DNA of 64,000 bases, taken from assembly GCA_003963405.1 (NCBI GenBank), contig RXIY01000022.1:62001-126000 (forward strand), written 5' to 3'. The stretch is from Hyphomicrobiales bacterium (GTDB lineage: Bacteria > Pseudomonadota > Alphaproteobacteria > Rhizobiales > Beijerinckiaceae). A model generated the notes under the pieces. It was given only the letters and a program-made list of their open reading frames with translations. It searched no databases and was not told the DNA's origin. This document shows positions 33,541-43,098 of the stretch, piece by piece. The position numbers and the translations under genes were made by a program. Position 1 is the stretch's first letter, and the number at the start of each line of letters is the position of its first letter.

Positions 33541-34410
33541 ATGTCCACGGGCAATCGAAACTTCCTTTCTGTCGGGGCGCTTGCGGCGGCTGCCGCGCTT
33601 CCGGTCCTCCTCTTCGCTGGCTTTGCCTATGCTCAGGCCGAGGGACAGCCGACTCCGGGCGGCATCGGCCTGCCGGCGACGGTGACGGACATCGGCCGCG
33701 AGACGCAGTTCTTCTACAACGGCATCCTTCTGCCGATCATCACCTTCATCGCCCTGTCGGTCCTGGGCCTGCTGCTCTATGTCTCCTGGAGGTACAACGA
33801 GCAGGCCAACCCCGTGCCCTCCAAGCTGACCCATCATACGGGTCTCGAGATTGTCTGGACGCTCGTTCCGATCCTGATTCTGGTTGTCATCGCGATTCCC
33901 TCGTTCCGCATCCTCGCCCATCAGGTCGAGATCCCGGAGTCGAAGATCACCATCAAGGTGACGGGCAATCAGTGGTACTGGTCCTATAAATATCCCGAGG
34001 ACCAGGGCGGCGGCTTCGGTTTCGACCAGCTCATGAAGCCCGAGAATGAGCTCAAGGAAGGCGAGCCGAGGCTTCTCGCCGTCGACAACGAGGCCTATGT
34101 GCCTGTCAATGAGGTGGTGAAGCTCCAGATCACGGCGGCGGACGTCATTCACTCCTTCGTCATACCGGCGTTCGGCGTCCGCATGGACGCGGTGCCGGGC
34201 CGTCTGAACGAGACCTGGTTCCGGGCCGAGAAGGAAGGCGTCTATTACGGCCAGTGCTCGAAGATCTGCGGGAAGGACCACGCCTTCATGCCGATGGCCA
34301 TCCGGGTCGTGAGCCGCGAGAAATACGACGAGTGGCTCGCCGAGTCGAAAAAGAAGTTTTCCGCCGCCGAGTCGCGGACGCGCCTCGCTTCGAGCGAGCC
34401 GGCTCGCTGA
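33541..34410 (+). CDS. coxB: Cytochrome c oxidase subunit II (aa3 type)
   Basis: Product of 289 residues. I prefer ATG 33541 (MSTGNRNFLSVGALAAA) because GAAAGG precedes it; ATG 33493 adds 16 residues without a site. A signal peptide, two membrane spans and the periplasmic cupredoxin domain follow. The CuA ligands are complete: GQCSKICGKDHAFMPM with Cys239, Cys243, His247, Met250. The aromatic patch NQWYWSYKYP for electron entry is present. First gene of the oxidase operon. Confidence 0.96.
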   Translation: MSTGNRNFLSVGALAAAAALPVLLFAGFAYAQAEGQPTPGGIGLPATVTDIGRETQFFYNGILLPIITFIALSVLGLLLYVSWRYNEQANPVPSKLTHHTGLEIVWTLVPILILVVIAIPSFRILAHQVEIPESKITIKVTGNQWYWSYKYPEDQGGGFGFDQLMKPENELKEGEPRLLAVDNEAYVPVNEVVKLQITAADVIHSFVIPAFGVRMDAVPGRLNETWFRAEKEGVYYGQCSKICGKDHAFMPMAIRVVSREKYDEWLAESKKKFSAAESRTRLASSEPAR

Positions 34411-34449
34411 ACTGGACGCAAGACAACATAAGACATCGAGGACAAAACG

Positions 34450-36111
34450 ATGGCGAGTTCGACTGCCGGAGCGCATGACCATCCGAGAGGCCTGCGCCGC
34501 TTTCTCTTCTCAACGAACCACAAGGACATCGGCACGCTTTATCTGATCCTCGCCGTCATCGGCGGCGTGGTCGGCTCGCTGATGTCGGTCGCGATCCGCG
34601 CCGAGCTGATGTATCCTGGCATCGGCGTGTTTCCGGGGCTTGCGGCGCTCATCAACCATGCCGATCCGTCGATGGGTGTGGACGCCGCCAAGAACCTCTA
34701 CAATGTCTTCATCACCGCCCATGGCGTGCTGATGATCTTCTTCCTGGTCATGCCGGCCCTGATGGGCGGATTCGCCAACTGGTTCGTGCCGATCATGATT
34801 GGCGCGCCGGACATGGCCTTCCCGCGCCTCAACAATATTTCGTTCTGGTTCCTCGCCGTCTCGCTGATCCTTCTGGTCATGTCGATGTTCGTCGAGGGCG
34901 CGCCGGGCATGATGGGCTTTGGCGGCGGCTGGGTCTTCTATCCGCCGCTCTCGTCCAACATCGGCCATCCCGGTCCGGCGATGGACTTCGTCATTCTCTC
35001 GCTGCATCTCGCCGGCGCGTCGTCGATCCTGGGCTCGATCAACTTCATCACCACGATCTTCAACATGCGCGCGCCGGGCATGACGCTGCACAAGATGCCG
35101 CTCTTCGCCTGGGCCATGCTGGTCACGGCCTTCCTGCTCGTGCTGACGCTTCCGGTTCTCGCCGGCGCTATCACCATGCTGCTGACCGACCGTAATTTCG
35201 GCACCATGTTCTATGATCCGGCCGGCGGCGGCGACCCGCTGCTGTTCCAGCATCTGTTCTGGTTCTTCGGCCATCCGGAAGTCTATGTGCTGATCCTGCC
35301 GGCCTTCGGCCTCATCAGCCACATCGTGTCGACCTTCTCGAAGAAGCCGGTCTTCGGCTATCTGGGCATGGCCTACGCCATGGTCGCCATCGGCTTCCTG
35401 GGCTGCATCGTGTGGGCGCACCACATGTATACGGTCGGCCTGTCGCTGAACGCGCAGCGCTACTTCGTCTTCGCCACCATGGTCATCGCGGTGCCGACCG
35501 GCATCAAGGTGTTCTCCTGGATCGCGACGATGTGGGGCGGCTCGATCAGCTTCCGCGCGCCGATGATCTGGGCGATCGGCTTCATCTTCGTCTTCGTCAT
35601 GGGCGGCGTCACGGGCGTCGTGCTGGCGAACGCCAGCGCCGACCGTCAGCTCCACGAGACCTATTTCGTGGTGGCGCATTTCCACTACACGATGTCGCTC
35701 GGCGCCGTCTTCGCCGTCTTCGCGGGCTTCTACTACTGGTTCCCGAAGATGACGGGCTACCTCTACAACGAGACCCTGTCGAAGCTGCACTTCATCGTGT
35801 TCTTCATCGGCATCAACCTCACCTTCTTCCCGCAGCACTTCCTCGGCCTCGCCGGCATGCCGCGCCGCTATATCGACTATCCGGACGCCTTCGCGCTCTG
35901 GAACTATGTCTCGTCGATCGGCGCGTTCATCGGCGCGATCAGCATGCTGGTCTTCTTCTATACGGTTATCGAGGCCTTCATGAGGAAGCGTGAGGCGGGC
36001 GCCAATCCCTGGGGTCCGGGCGCCACGACGCTGGAATGGACGCTGCCTTCGCCGCCGCCCTTCCATCAGTTCGAGGTGCTGCCGCGGATTTCCGGCCCCG
36101 GCCACCAGTAA
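34450..36111 (+). CDS. coxA: Cytochrome c oxidase subunit I (aa3 type)
   Basis: Product of 553 residues with twelve membrane spans. It binds haem a and the haem a3-CuB centre, where O2 is reduced and protons are pumped. The CuB histidine/tyrosine motif reads [17 protein letters not shown], the HH pair is in [10 protein letters not shown], and the haem ligands lie in [10 protein letters not shown]. The E in GHPEVY marks the A-type K/D-channel class. It follows coxB by 39 bp. Confidence 0.98.
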   Translation: MASSTAGAHDHPRGLRRFLFSTNHKDIGTLYLILAVIGGVVGSLMSVAIRAELMYPGIGVFPGLAALINHADPSMGVDAAKNLYNVFITAHGVLMIFFLVMPALMGGFANWFVPIMIGAPDMAFPRLNNISFWFLAVSLILLVMSMFVEGAPGMMGFGGGWVFYPPLSSNIGHPGPAMDFVILSLHLAGASSILGSINFITTIFNMRAPGMTLHKMPLFAWAMLVTAFLLVLTLPVLAGAITMLLTDRNFGTMFYDPAGGGDPLLFQHLFWFFGHPEVYVLILPAFGLISHIVSTFSKKPVFGYLGMAYAMVAIGFLGCIVWAHHMYTVGLSLNAQRYFVFATMVIAVPTGIKVFSWIATMWGGSISFRAPMIWAIGFIFVFVMGGVTGVVLANASADRQLHETYFVVAHFHYTMSLGAVFAVFAGFYYWFPKMTGYLYNETLSKLHFIVFFIGINLTFFPQHFLGLAGMPRRYIDYPDAFALWNYVSSIGAFIGAISMLVFFYTVIEAFMRKREAGANPWGPGATTLEWTLPSPPPFHQFEVLPRISGPGHQ

Positions 36112-36120
36112 GACGACGCT

Positions 36121-36148
36121 AGCCGGCGCGGGTCCGCCTGCGCCGGCT
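36121..36148 (+). other. Intercistronic hairpin after coxA
   Basis: AGCCGGCGC (36121-36129) pairs perfectly with GCGCCGGCT (36140-36148). There is no T run, so it is more likely an mRNA-stabilising or attenuating hairpin between coxA and ctaB than a full terminator. Confidence 0.5.
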
Positions 36149-36203
36149 GCCGCGAGACGATCGCGGCCTTTCTCGTTCCTGTCAGTTTCAAAGAGCGACG
36201 GCG

Positions 36204-37136
36204 ATGAGCGACGCATCCTATCTCGACGACGGCCAGAGCCCGCGCATTCCCGTTGCCGCGCCGTCGGACTATTTCCGGCTCCTCAAGCCGCGCGTCATGT
36301 CGCTCGTCGTGCTGACCGCGCTCGCGGGCCTCATGCTTGCGCCGACGCCGCCGCATCCGCTCATCGCCTTCACGGCGCTGCTCGCCATCGCCGTCGGGGC
36401 AGGGGCTTCGGGCGCGCTCAACATGTGGTTCGACGCGGACATCGACGCGGTGATGACCCGCACGCAACAGCGTCCGATTCCATCGGGCCGCCTGGAGGCC
36501 GACTCGGCGCTGGCCTTTGGTCTCGTGCTGGCGCTGCTTTCCGTATTCACGCTCGGCTTCGCCACCAACTGGCTTGCGGCCGCGCTCCTCGCCTTCACCA
36601 TCTTCTTCTATGTCGTCATCTACACGATGTGGCTGAAGCGTTCGACGCCGCAGAACATCGTCATCGGCGGCGCCGCGGGCGCGCTGCCGCCGATGGTCGG
36701 CTACGCCGCGGCGACCGGGGACCTGTCGCTTGCGAGCCTCGTGCTGTTCGCCATCATCTTCGTCTGGACCCCGCCGCATTTCTGGGCGCTCGCGCTCATC
36801 AAGCATGACGACTATGGTCGCGCGGGCGTGCCGATGATGCCCAATGTGCATGGCGCGGACCGCACGCGGCTCGAGATCCTCGTCTATTCCCTGCTGCTCG
36901 CGCCGCTCGGCGTCCTGCCCTGGCTGATGGGCTTCGCGACCGCCGTCTATGGCGTCGTTTCGGTCGTTTCCGGCCTTTATCTCGTCTGGCTCGCCGTGCA
37001 GGTCTATCGCCGGCGCGAGGGAGACGCGGCGCGGCGCGCGTCGCTGCGGCTGTTCCTGTTCTCGATTTCCTATCTCTTCATGCTGTTCCTCATTCTCGTC
37101 GCCGAGCGCGCGGCGCATATCGCCGGATACGTCTGA
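36204..37136 (+). CDS. ctaB: Protoheme IX farnesyltransferase (haem O synthase)
   Basis: Product of 310 residues with about nine membrane spans. It farnesylates haem B to haem O, the precursor of haem A for CoxA. The prenyl-diphosphate site [19 protein letters not shown] and the second [11 protein letters not shown] block are characteristic of UbiA-family CtaB. It lies within the oxidase operon between coxA and coxF. Confidence 0.96.
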   Translation: MSDASYLDDGQSPRIPVAAPSDYFRLLKPRVMSLVVLTALAGLMLAPTPPHPLIAFTALLAIAVGAGASGALNMWFDADIDAVMTRTQQRPIPSGRLEADSALAFGLVLALLSVFTLGFATNWLAAALLAFTIFFYVVIYTMWLKRSTPQNIVIGGAAGALPPMVGYAAATGDLSLASLVLFAIIFVWTPPHFWALALIKHDDYGRAGVPMMPNVHGADRTRLEILVYSLLLAPLGVLPWLMGFATAVYGVVSVVSGLYLVWLAVQVYRRREGDAARRASLRLFLFSISYLFMLFLILVAERAAHIAGYV

Positions 37137-37157
37137 GCGTCGCAAAAGGAAGAAGAC

Positions 37158-37346
37158 ATGAGCAGAGAGTCGCAGGAGAGGAGAACTGAGCGCGTCGATG
37201 ATGGCGTCGTTCTCACGCCGGAGCAGGAGCGCAGCCGGCGGGCGCGCAACATCGCCATCGGCGTTACCGTGGCGCTGCTTGCCGTGCTGTTTTATGCGAT
37301 CACGGTGGTCAGACTCGGCGGCGCCGTCGCCAATCGGGCGATCTGA
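37158..37346 (+). CDS. coxF: CoxF-type small membrane protein
   Basis: Product of 62 residues: a charged N-terminus (VVLTPEQERSRRARN) followed by one membrane span (IAIGVTVALLAVLFYAITVV) and the RLGG ending. This small protein occupies the conserved position between ctaB and ctaG in rhizobial oxidase operons. Its exact role is unknown; help in assembly is assumed. It ends 2 bp before ctaG. Confidence 0.82.
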   Translation: MSRESQERRTERVDDGVVLTPEQERSRRARNIAIGVTVALLAVLFYAITVVRLGGAVANRAI

Positions 37347-37348
37347 AG

Positions 37349-37939
37349 ATGAACGCCCCCGCCAGACACACGGCGCCCCGTCGCCCGCGCGCCATCGCCG
37401 CGGCGCTCGTCGTCGGCTCATTGGGAATGCTCGGGCTTTCCTTCGCGTCCGTGCCGCTCTACCGCGCCTTCTGCGCGGCGACGGGGTTCGGCGGCACGCC
37501 GCAGGTCGGCAAGACCGCGGCCGCGACGCAGGGCGAACGTCATCTTACCGTGTTGTTCGACGCGAATGTGTCGCGCGACCTTCCCTGGCGTTTCTCGCCG
37601 GAGGTCTCCAGGATTTCGCTGCGCACGGGCGAGATGGCGACTGTTTATTACAAGGTCGCCAATCTCTCCGACAAGGCGACGAGCGGCCAGGCTGCCTATA
37701 ACGTCAGCCCCGATCAGGCGGGCGCCTTTTTCGTCAAGGTGAAGTGTTTCTGCTTCGACGAGCAGCGCCTGGGGCCGGGCGAAACGGCGGAATGGCCCGT
37801 AGTTTTCTATCTCGATCCCGCGCTCGAGTCGGATGAAGCGATGCGTCGGGTGCAGGAAATTACTCTTTCCTATTCCTTCTATCCGACCCGATCTCCGGCG
37901 AAGACCAGCGACGCAGCCGGACAGAAGCCGAAGTCCTGA
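37349..37939 (+). CDS. ctaG: Cytochrome c oxidase assembly protein CtaG/Cox11
   Basis: Product of 196 residues. It has a single N-terminal span (ALVVGSLGMLGLSFASVPLY) and a periplasmic immunoglobulin-like domain. Copper is bound by the KCFCF motif (Cys133, Cys135), with a further Cys42 after the span. It delivers copper to the CuB site of subunit I. Order coxF-ctaG-coxC is standard. Confidence 0.95.
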   Translation: MNAPARHTAPRRPRAIAAALVVGSLGMLGLSFASVPLYRAFCAATGFGGTPQVGKTAAATQGERHLTVLFDANVSRDLPWRFSPEVSRISLRTGEMATVYYKVANLSDKATSGQAAYNVSPDQAGAFFVKVKCFCFDEQRLGPGETAEWPVVFYLDPALESDEAMRRVQEITLSYSFYPTRSPAKTSDAAGQKPKS

Positions 37940-38015
37940 TCGCCGGAGAAAGCCGGCGGAAACGTTGATCTCAAGAACACGCCGGGCGACCGGCGCATGA
38001 CGAGGAAAAGTAAAG

Positions 38016-38906
38016 ATGGCCGACGGACACGCGAAACCTCAACACGACTACCATCTCGTCGATCCGAGTCCGTGGCCGATCGCCGGCGCCTTCGCCGCGT
38101 TGGCCACCGCCATCGGCGCCATCATGTGGATGGCGCAGCACAAGGGCGCGCCGATCTACGGCCAGACCTGGGGCGGCACGCTGTTCTTCGCGGGTTTCGC
38201 GGCGATTCTCGCGGTTATGTACGCCTGGTGGAGCGACGTCGTGCGCGAGGCGCAGGTCGAGCGCCATCACACGCCGGTGGTTCAGCTTCACCACCGCTAC
38301 GGGATGATCCTCTTCATCCTTTCCGAGGTGATGTTCTTCGTCGCCTGGTTCTGGGCCTTCTTCAATTCCAGCATTTTCCCCGACGACGTCTGGCAGGTGA
38401 CGCGCACGGAGCTCTTCCAGGGCGTCTGGCCGCCGAAGGGCATGGAGGTGCTCAGTCCCTGGAAGCTGCCGCTGCTCAACACGGTCATTCTTCTGACCTC
38501 GGGCGCGACGCTGACCTGGGCGCATCACGGCCTGCTGCACGACGATCGCGGTCAGCTCCAGAAGGGCCTGATGGCGACCATCGCGCTGGGGCTGCTGTTC
38601 ACCTTCATCCAGGGCTATGAATACGCCCATGCGCCTTTCGCCTTCTCTTTCGATCCGGCGCACCCCGCGGCGACCAATTACGGCTCGACCTTCTTCATGG
38701 CGACAGGCTTTCACGGCTTTCACGTCATTGTCGGCACGCTGTTCCTGATCGTGTGCCTGGTTCGCGCCTTCAGGGGCCATTTCGCGCCCAACCAGCATCT
38801 CGGCTTCGAATTCGCCGCCTGGTACTGGCACTTCGTCGATGTGGTCTGGCTGTTCCTGTTCCTCTGCATATATGTCTGGGGGAACTGGGGCGGCGCGATG
38901 GAGTAA
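38016..38906 (+). CDS. coxC: Cytochrome c oxidase subunit III
   Basis: Product of 296 residues with seven membrane spans. Typical blocks are HHRYGMILFILSEVMFFVAW, FKLP-like WKLPLLNTVILLTSGATLTWAH, and the C-terminal WYWHFVDVVWLFLF. The protein stabilises subunit I turnover. A strong terminator lies 50 bp downstream, so the oxidase core transcript probably ends here. Confidence 0.97.
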   Translation: MADGHAKPQHDYHLVDPSPWPIAGAFAALATAIGAIMWMAQHKGAPIYGQTWGGTLFFAGFAAILAVMYAWWSDVVREAQVERHHTPVVQLHHRYGMILFILSEVMFFVAWFWAFFNSSIFPDDVWQVTRTELFQGVWPPKGMEVLSPWKLPLLNTVILLTSGATLTWAHHGLLHDDRGQLQKGLMATIALGLLFTFIQGYEYAHAPFAFSFDPAHPAATNYGSTFFMATGFHGFHVIVGTLFLIVCLVRAFRGHFAPNQHLGFEFAAWYWHFVDVVWLFLFLCIYVWGNWGGAME

Positions 38907-38954
38907 GCGTCCGGCGCGCATCACCCGCGCGCCGACCGAGAGACCGGAAAATCG

Positions 38955-38985
38955 ACGGTCACGGCGCCGCCGTGGCCGTTTTCTT
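38955..38985 (+). terminator. Rho-independent terminator after coxC
   Basis: An 11-bp stem (38955-38965 with 38969-38979, one G-T pair) is followed by TTTTCTT. Downstream DUF983, surf1 and beyond need read-through or their own promoter. Confidence 0.8.
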
Positions 38986-39002
38986 ATGGAAGCGAGCTCG
39001 CA

Positions 39003-39380
39003 ATGTCCGAAGAGCATGTCTATCCGCCCGCGCAGGTCTATATCGACGGGCTGCTCGGCAGATGTCCCCGCTGCAGCAAGGGGCATATGATCCAGGGTCT
39101 TCTAGAGGTCGCGCCGAAATGCGAGGTCTGCGGGCTCGACTTCTCCTTCGCCGACACCGGAGACGGACCGGCGATCTTCGTCATGACGATCGCGGGCTTC
39201 ATCATCGTCGGCCTCGCCTGGTACATCGAGGTCGCTTACCAGCCGTCCTACTGGATTCACGCGCTGATCTTTCTGCCGCTGTCCGTGATCGTTTGCATCG
39301 GGCTGCTGCGGCCGACCAAGGGGCTGCTGGTCGCCCTGCAATATTTCAACAAGGCCGAAGAGGGCCGCCGCGAATCATGA
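39003..39380 (+). CDS. DUF983 zinc-ribbon membrane protein
   Basis: Product of 125 residues. A zinc ribbon (CPRCSKGHM and CEVCGLDF: Cys21, Cys24, Cys40, Cys43) precedes two membrane spans. DUF983 proteins accompany alphaproteobacterial oxidase genes and are likely assembly or quality factors, though their role is not known. The surf1 start codon overlaps its stop codon (ATGA), so the two are coupled. Confidence 0.9.
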   Translation: MSEEHVYPPAQVYIDGLLGRCPRCSKGHMIQGLLEVAPKCEVCGLDFSFADTGDGPAIFVMTIAGFIIVGLAWYIEVAYQPSYWIHALIFLPLSVIVCIGLLRPTKGLLVALQYFNKAEEGRRES

Positions 39381-40114
39381 GAAGCGCCGCGCGGGCGCTC
39401 GTCTGGCCGGCGGCCGCGGCGGCGCTCGTCGCGGCGCTGCTCGTCGGCCTCGGGGTCTGGCAATTGCGCCGCCTGGCGGAGAAAGAGGCGCTCATCGCCC
39501 GCGTCGAGGCGCGCGTCCACCTTGCGGCCAAGCCCGTACCGCCCCCGAGCGAATGGGCCGCCCTCGATCCGGCGGAGTATGAATTCTCCCATGTGACCGC
39601 GCGGGGGCGCTACCTCCCCGGCCGCGACGCCCTCGTCTTCATGAAGCCGCCGGAGGGCTTCGGGCTCGAACCCGGCTATATGGTGCTGACGCCCTTCGCC
39701 CTCGCCGAGGGAGGCGTGATTTTCGTCGAACGCGGCTTCGTTCCGACATCGCGTGCGGAGGATGCGGCCGGGCGCGCGCCGCCATCGGGCGAGACGACTC
39801 TCACCGGTCTCATGCATGGCCCGCAGCGGCGCAACGCCTTTACGCCAGCCGATACGCCGGATCGGTTCATCTGGTTCACGCGCGACGCCGGACCGATCGC
39901 GGCGCGGCTGGGCCTCTCCGACGCCGCGCCCTTCACCCTGGCGCTGGAGGCGCCGGCCAGCGCGGGGCCGAACGGCTTTCCCCGGCCCGCGTCGACGGCG
40001 CCGGAATTTGCAAACAACCATCTCTCTTACGCGCTCACCTGGTTCTCCCTCGCCGTGGCGCTCGTCGTGATGTTTGCGCTCTTCGCCCGCGCCCGTCTCG
40101 CAAGCGGCGCATGA
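39377..40114 (+). CDS. surf1: SURF1 family oxidase assembly protein
   Basis: Product of 245 residues with one span near each end (LVWPAAAAALVAALLVGLGVW; YALTWFSLAVALVVMFALF) and a periplasmic middle. GVWQLRR near the start, FVERGFVP in the middle and NNHLSYALTWF near the end are SURF1 hallmarks. It is thought to deliver haem A to subunit I. It overlaps DUF983 by four bases. Confidence 0.93.
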   Translation: MRSAARALVWPAAAAALVAALLVGLGVWQLRRLAEKEALIARVEARVHLAAKPVPPPSEWAALDPAEYEFSHVTARGRYLPGRDALVFMKPPEGFGLEPGYMVLTPFALAEGGVIFVERGFVPTSRAEDAAGRAPPSGETTLTGLMHGPQRRNAFTPADTPDRFIWFTRDAGPIAARLGLSDAAPFTLALEAPASAGPNGFPRPASTAPEFANNHLSYALTWFSLAVALVVMFALFARARLASGA

Positions 40115-40131
40115 GGCGCGCAGAAGCCGCC

Positions 40132-40158
40132 TTGCGACGCGCGTGAATGTGCTATGAA
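40132..40158 (+). promoter_or_regulatory. Possible extended -10 promoter of thrC
   Basis: TGC then TATGAA (40153-40158) gives an extended -10 element; TTGCGA at 40132 is only 15 bp upstream, a poor spacing. The thrC start lies about 45 bases downstream. Confidence 0.35.
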
Positions 40159-40209
40159 AGAGGCTGACGCGCTCGTCCTCGCGTCGCCTGCCCCTATGGA
40201 TTGAGACAG

Positions 40210-41616
40210 TTGCGCTACCTTTCGACGCGCGGGGAAGCCCCGCAGCTCGCTTTTGAAGATGTTCTGCTCGCCGGCCTCGCGACCGATGGCGGGCTCTACA
40301 CGCCGCTCGCCTATCCGCATGTGTCGCCGGGGGAGATCGCGGCGCTCGCCGGCGCGCCCTATGAAGAGGCGGCGGCGCGGCTGATCGCGCCCTTTCTGAC
40401 CGAAGAGGCCTCGCAGGCGGCGCTGCGGGCCCAGACCGAGGCCGCCTATGCGAGCTTCCGGCACCGCGCCATCGCGCCGCTCACGCAGATCGCCGACAAT
40501 CTCTTCGTTCTGGAGCTTTTCCACGGTCCGACGCTCGCCTTCAAGGATCTGGCGATGCAGCTCCTCGGCCGCATGATGAACGACCTTTTGGAGAAGCGGA
40601 ACCTGCGCGCCACGATCGTCGGCGCGACCTCCGGCGACACGGGCGCCGCCGCCATCGAGGCCTTTCGCGGCCTGCCGCGCGTCGACGTCTTCATCCTCTA
40701 CCCGCATGGCCGCGTCTCGGACGTGCAGCGCAAGCAGATGACGACGGTCGCGGAGGACAACATCCACACGATCGCGCTGCAGGGCACCTTCGACGACGCT
40801 CAGAACATTCTGAAGCGACTGTTCCGCAACGCGCCGTTTCGCGAGCGCGTCGGCCTCGCGGGCGTCAATTCGATCAACTGGGCCCGCGTCGTGGCGCAGA
40901 TGGTCTATTATTTCACGAGCGGCGTGGCGCTCGGCGCGCCGCATCGGCGCATCTCCTACGCCGTGCCGACCGGCAATTTCGGCGACGTGCTGGCGGGCTA
41001 TATCGCCAAGCGCATGGGTCTGCCGGTCGACCGGCTGATCGTGGCCACCAACGCCAACGACATTCTCGCCCGCGCCCTGGCGACGGGGCGTTACGAGCCG
41101 CGCGGTGTGACGCCCACGCAGTCGCCGTCCATGGACATTCAGCTTTCCTCCAATTTCGAGCGCCTCCTGTTCGACGCCGCGGGGCGCGACCATGCGGCAG
41201 TGCGCGCGGCCTTCGCCTCGCTGGAGCAGTCGGGCTCCTTCGAGATTCCGGCGGGGCCGCTCGAGGCGATTCGCGCCGAATTCGAGGCGCTCGCGGTGGG
41301 CGAGGCGCAGACGACGGCGGAAATCGCCCGCACCTGGCGCGAGGCCGGCTATGTGCTCGATCCGCACACGGCGACCGGCGTGCGCGCCGCGCGGACGCGG
41401 CTCGAAAAGGACCCGGCCACGCCGGTCGTGGCGCTCTCCACGGCGCATCCCGCGAAATTCCCGGAGGCAATCGAACGCGCCATCGGCCGCCGGCCGCGCC
41501 TGCCCGACGAGATCGCCGCGCGCCTCGAGGGGCCGGAGCGATATACGGTTCTCGAAAACAGCGAGGCCCGCGTCGCCGCCTTCATCGCCGAGCGCGCCCG
41601 CGCGGCGCAGATCTGA
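40210..41616 (+). CDS. thrC: Threonine synthase
   Basis: Product of 468 residues if translation starts at TTG 40210 (MRYLSTRGEAPQ), which matches the usual N-terminus; TTG 40201 adds three residues. No ATG or GTG is available nearby, so the start is a rare TTG. It is a PLP enzyme that converts O-phosphohomoserine to threonine. The PLP lysine is in GPTLAFKDLAMQLLGR and ATSGDTGAAAIEAF binds phosphate. thrC next to surf1 is a conserved alphaproteobacterial arrangement. The M16 peptidase gene that often follows is absent. Confidence 0.94.
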   Translation: MRYLSTRGEAPQLAFEDVLLAGLATDGGLYTPLAYPHVSPGEIAALAGAPYEEAAARLIAPFLTEEASQAALRAQTEAAYASFRHRAIAPLTQIADNLFVLELFHGPTLAFKDLAMQLLGRMMNDLLEKRNLRATIVGATSGDTGAAAIEAFRGLPRVDVFILYPHGRVSDVQRKQMTTVAEDNIHTIALQGTFDDAQNILKRLFRNAPFRERVGLAGVNSINWARVVAQMVYYFTSGVALGAPHRRISYAVPTGNFGDVLAGYIAKRMGLPVDRLIVATNANDILARALATGRYEPRGVTPTQSPSMDIQLSSNFERLLFDAAGRDHAAVRAAFASLEQSGSFEIPAGPLEAIRAEFEALAVGEAQTTAEIARTWREAGYVLDPHTATGVRAARTRLEKDPATPVVALSTAHPAKFPEAIERAIGRRPRLPDEIAARLEGPERYTVLENSEARVAAFIAERARAAQI

Positions 41617-41632
41617 GCGTCGAGGCTTGCAC

Positions 41633-42229
41633 ATGGCTCTCTTTGGCGTCATTGGCCGTCGCGACATGCCGCTCCGGGGGGAGGGCGTCTATCTGCGCCC
41701 CTCCGAAATGCGCGATTACGTCGATTGGTCCTCGCTGCGCGAGCAAAGCCGCGCCTTTCTGACGCCCTGGGAGCCGATCTGGCCTGCGGATGATCTCACC
41801 CGCGCGAGCTTCCGTTACCGGGTGCGCCGGCACGCGGAGGAAATGGCGCGCGACGAGGCCTATTCCTTTTTCGTTTTTCGGGACGAGGACGACGCGCTGC
41901 TCGGCGGTCTTTCCTTCGGCCATGTCCGCCGGGGCGTCTCCCAGGCCGCGACGCTCGGCTACTGGATGGGCGAGCCCTATGCCGGCAAGGGCTATATGAC
42001 CCGCGCCGTGCGGGTGGCCTGCGCCTATATCTTCGAGCGGCAGGGTCTGCACCGGATCGAGGCCGCCTGCCTGCCCAACAACGAGCCCTCGAAGCGGCTT
42101 CTGGAGCGGGTGGGCTTCCGCCAGGAAGGTTATGCGCGGGCCTATCTGAATATCAACGGCGCATGGCGCGACCATCTGCTGTTTGGGCTTCTGGAGTCGG
42201 ACCCGATCCCGCCCGCGAAACCCCGCTAA
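41633..42229 (+). CDS. GNAT family N-acetyltransferase (RimJ-like)
   Basis: Product of 198 residues from ATG 41633 (MALFGVIGRRDMPLRGEG), with GAGG upstream. The order of motifs is that of RimJ/RimL acetyltransferases: VYLRPSEMRDYVDW at the start, GYWMGEPYAGKGYMTRAV as the acetyl-CoA loop, and ACLPNNEPSKRLLERVGF at the end. The substrate could be a ribosomal protein N-terminus or another amine. It lies 16 bp after thrC and is probably co-transcribed. Confidence 0.92.
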   Translation: MALFGVIGRRDMPLRGEGVYLRPSEMRDYVDWSSLREQSRAFLTPWEPIWPADDLTRASFRYRVRRHAEEMARDEAYSFFVFRDEDDALLGGLSFGHVRRGVSQAATLGYWMGEPYAGKGYMTRAVRVACAYIFERQGLHRIEAACLPNNEPSKRLLERVGFRQEGYARAYLNINGAWRDHLLFGLLESDPIPPAKPR

Positions 42230-42306
42230 CCATCCAAAATTTTTATTGCTGAGTTTCAGCCCGGTTCCTGTAGAGTGCCAAAGCTTGGCCATAAGGGGAG
42301 CTGGTC

Positions 42307-43068
42307 GTGACGCTCGAACACATTGAGAAAACCCTCGTGGGGGGCGCCGCCGTCGCCCGGCTCGATCTGATGGAGACCGCGCGGCTGATGCTCGATCTGG
42401 CGCAGGCCCCCGCGCGGCCGGAGGGTCCCCTCTATTTCACCTCGGTCAATGGCGAAGTGCTGGCGCGTCGCTTCTTCGACAAGGGTTTCGCCCGTCTGAT
42501 CGACAGCGCCGACTCGATTGCGGCGGATGGTCAGCCGCTGGTCACGGCCTCGCATCTCTTTTCGAGAAACCCGCTGCCGGAGCGGGTCGCGACGACCGAT
42601 CTTTATCCGCTCGTCGCGCTGATGGCGCAGCAGACGGGGGCGAGCTTCTATCTTCTCGGCGCCAGCGAGGAGATCAACCGCGCCGCCTTCGAGGCGACCC
42701 GGCGGGCGGCGCCCAATCTGCGGATTCTGGGCCGCTCGCATGGATTTCTGACCGGCCGGCGGCTGGAGGAGAAGCTCGACGAGATCAATGCGCTCGCGCC
42801 CGATATTCTCTGGCTCGCCATGGGCGTGCCGCTCGAGCAGCAATTCGTGCGCGATCACGCGCATCGGCTGAAGAATGTGAAGATCATCAAGACCTCTGGC
42901 GGCCTGTTCGACTTCGTCGCGGGGGCGAAAAAGCGCGCGCCGGAATGGATGCAGCGGGGCGGCTTCGAATGGGCCTTCCGCCTCGCCCTCGAACCCAGGC
43001 GGCTCGCGAGGCGTTATCTGACGACCAATCCGGTCGCGGCCTTTCTGTTGTTGACGCAGACGCGATGA
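42307..43068 (+). CDS. WecG/TagA/CpsF family glycosyltransferase
   Basis: Product of 253 residues with a GTG start at 42307 preceded by AGGGGAG. The SVNGEVLARR, GASFYLLGASEEI, PDILWLAMGVPLEQQFV and GGLFDFVAGAKKRAPEWMQRGGFEWAFRL blocks define the family, which transfers N-acetylmannosaminuronic acid or a related sugar to undecaprenyl-linked glycans. It stands alone, away from other polysaccharide genes. The gap from 42230 may carry its promoter. Its substrate is not predictable. Confidence 0.9.
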   Translation: MTLEHIEKTLVGGAAVARLDLMETARLMLDLAQAPARPEGPLYFTSVNGEVLARRFFDKGFARLIDSADSIAADGQPLVTASHLFSRNPLPERVATTDLYPLVALMAQQTGASFYLLGASEEINRAAFEATRRAAPNLRILGRSHGFLTGRRLEEKLDEINALAPDILWLAMGVPLEQQFVRDHAHRLKNVKIIKTSGGLFDFVAGAKKRAPEWMQRGGFEWAFRLALEPRRLARRYLTTNPVAAFLLLTQTR

Positions 43069-43074
43069 TCGGGA

Positions 43075-43098
43075 CGGGGCGTTTTCGCCCCGCTCTTT
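43075..43098 (+). terminator. Terminator after the WecG-type gene
   Basis: CGGGGCG (43075-43081), loop TTTT, CGCCCCG (43086-43092), then CTCTTT. It lies between convergent genes and touches the 3' end of hisG. Confidence 0.6.
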
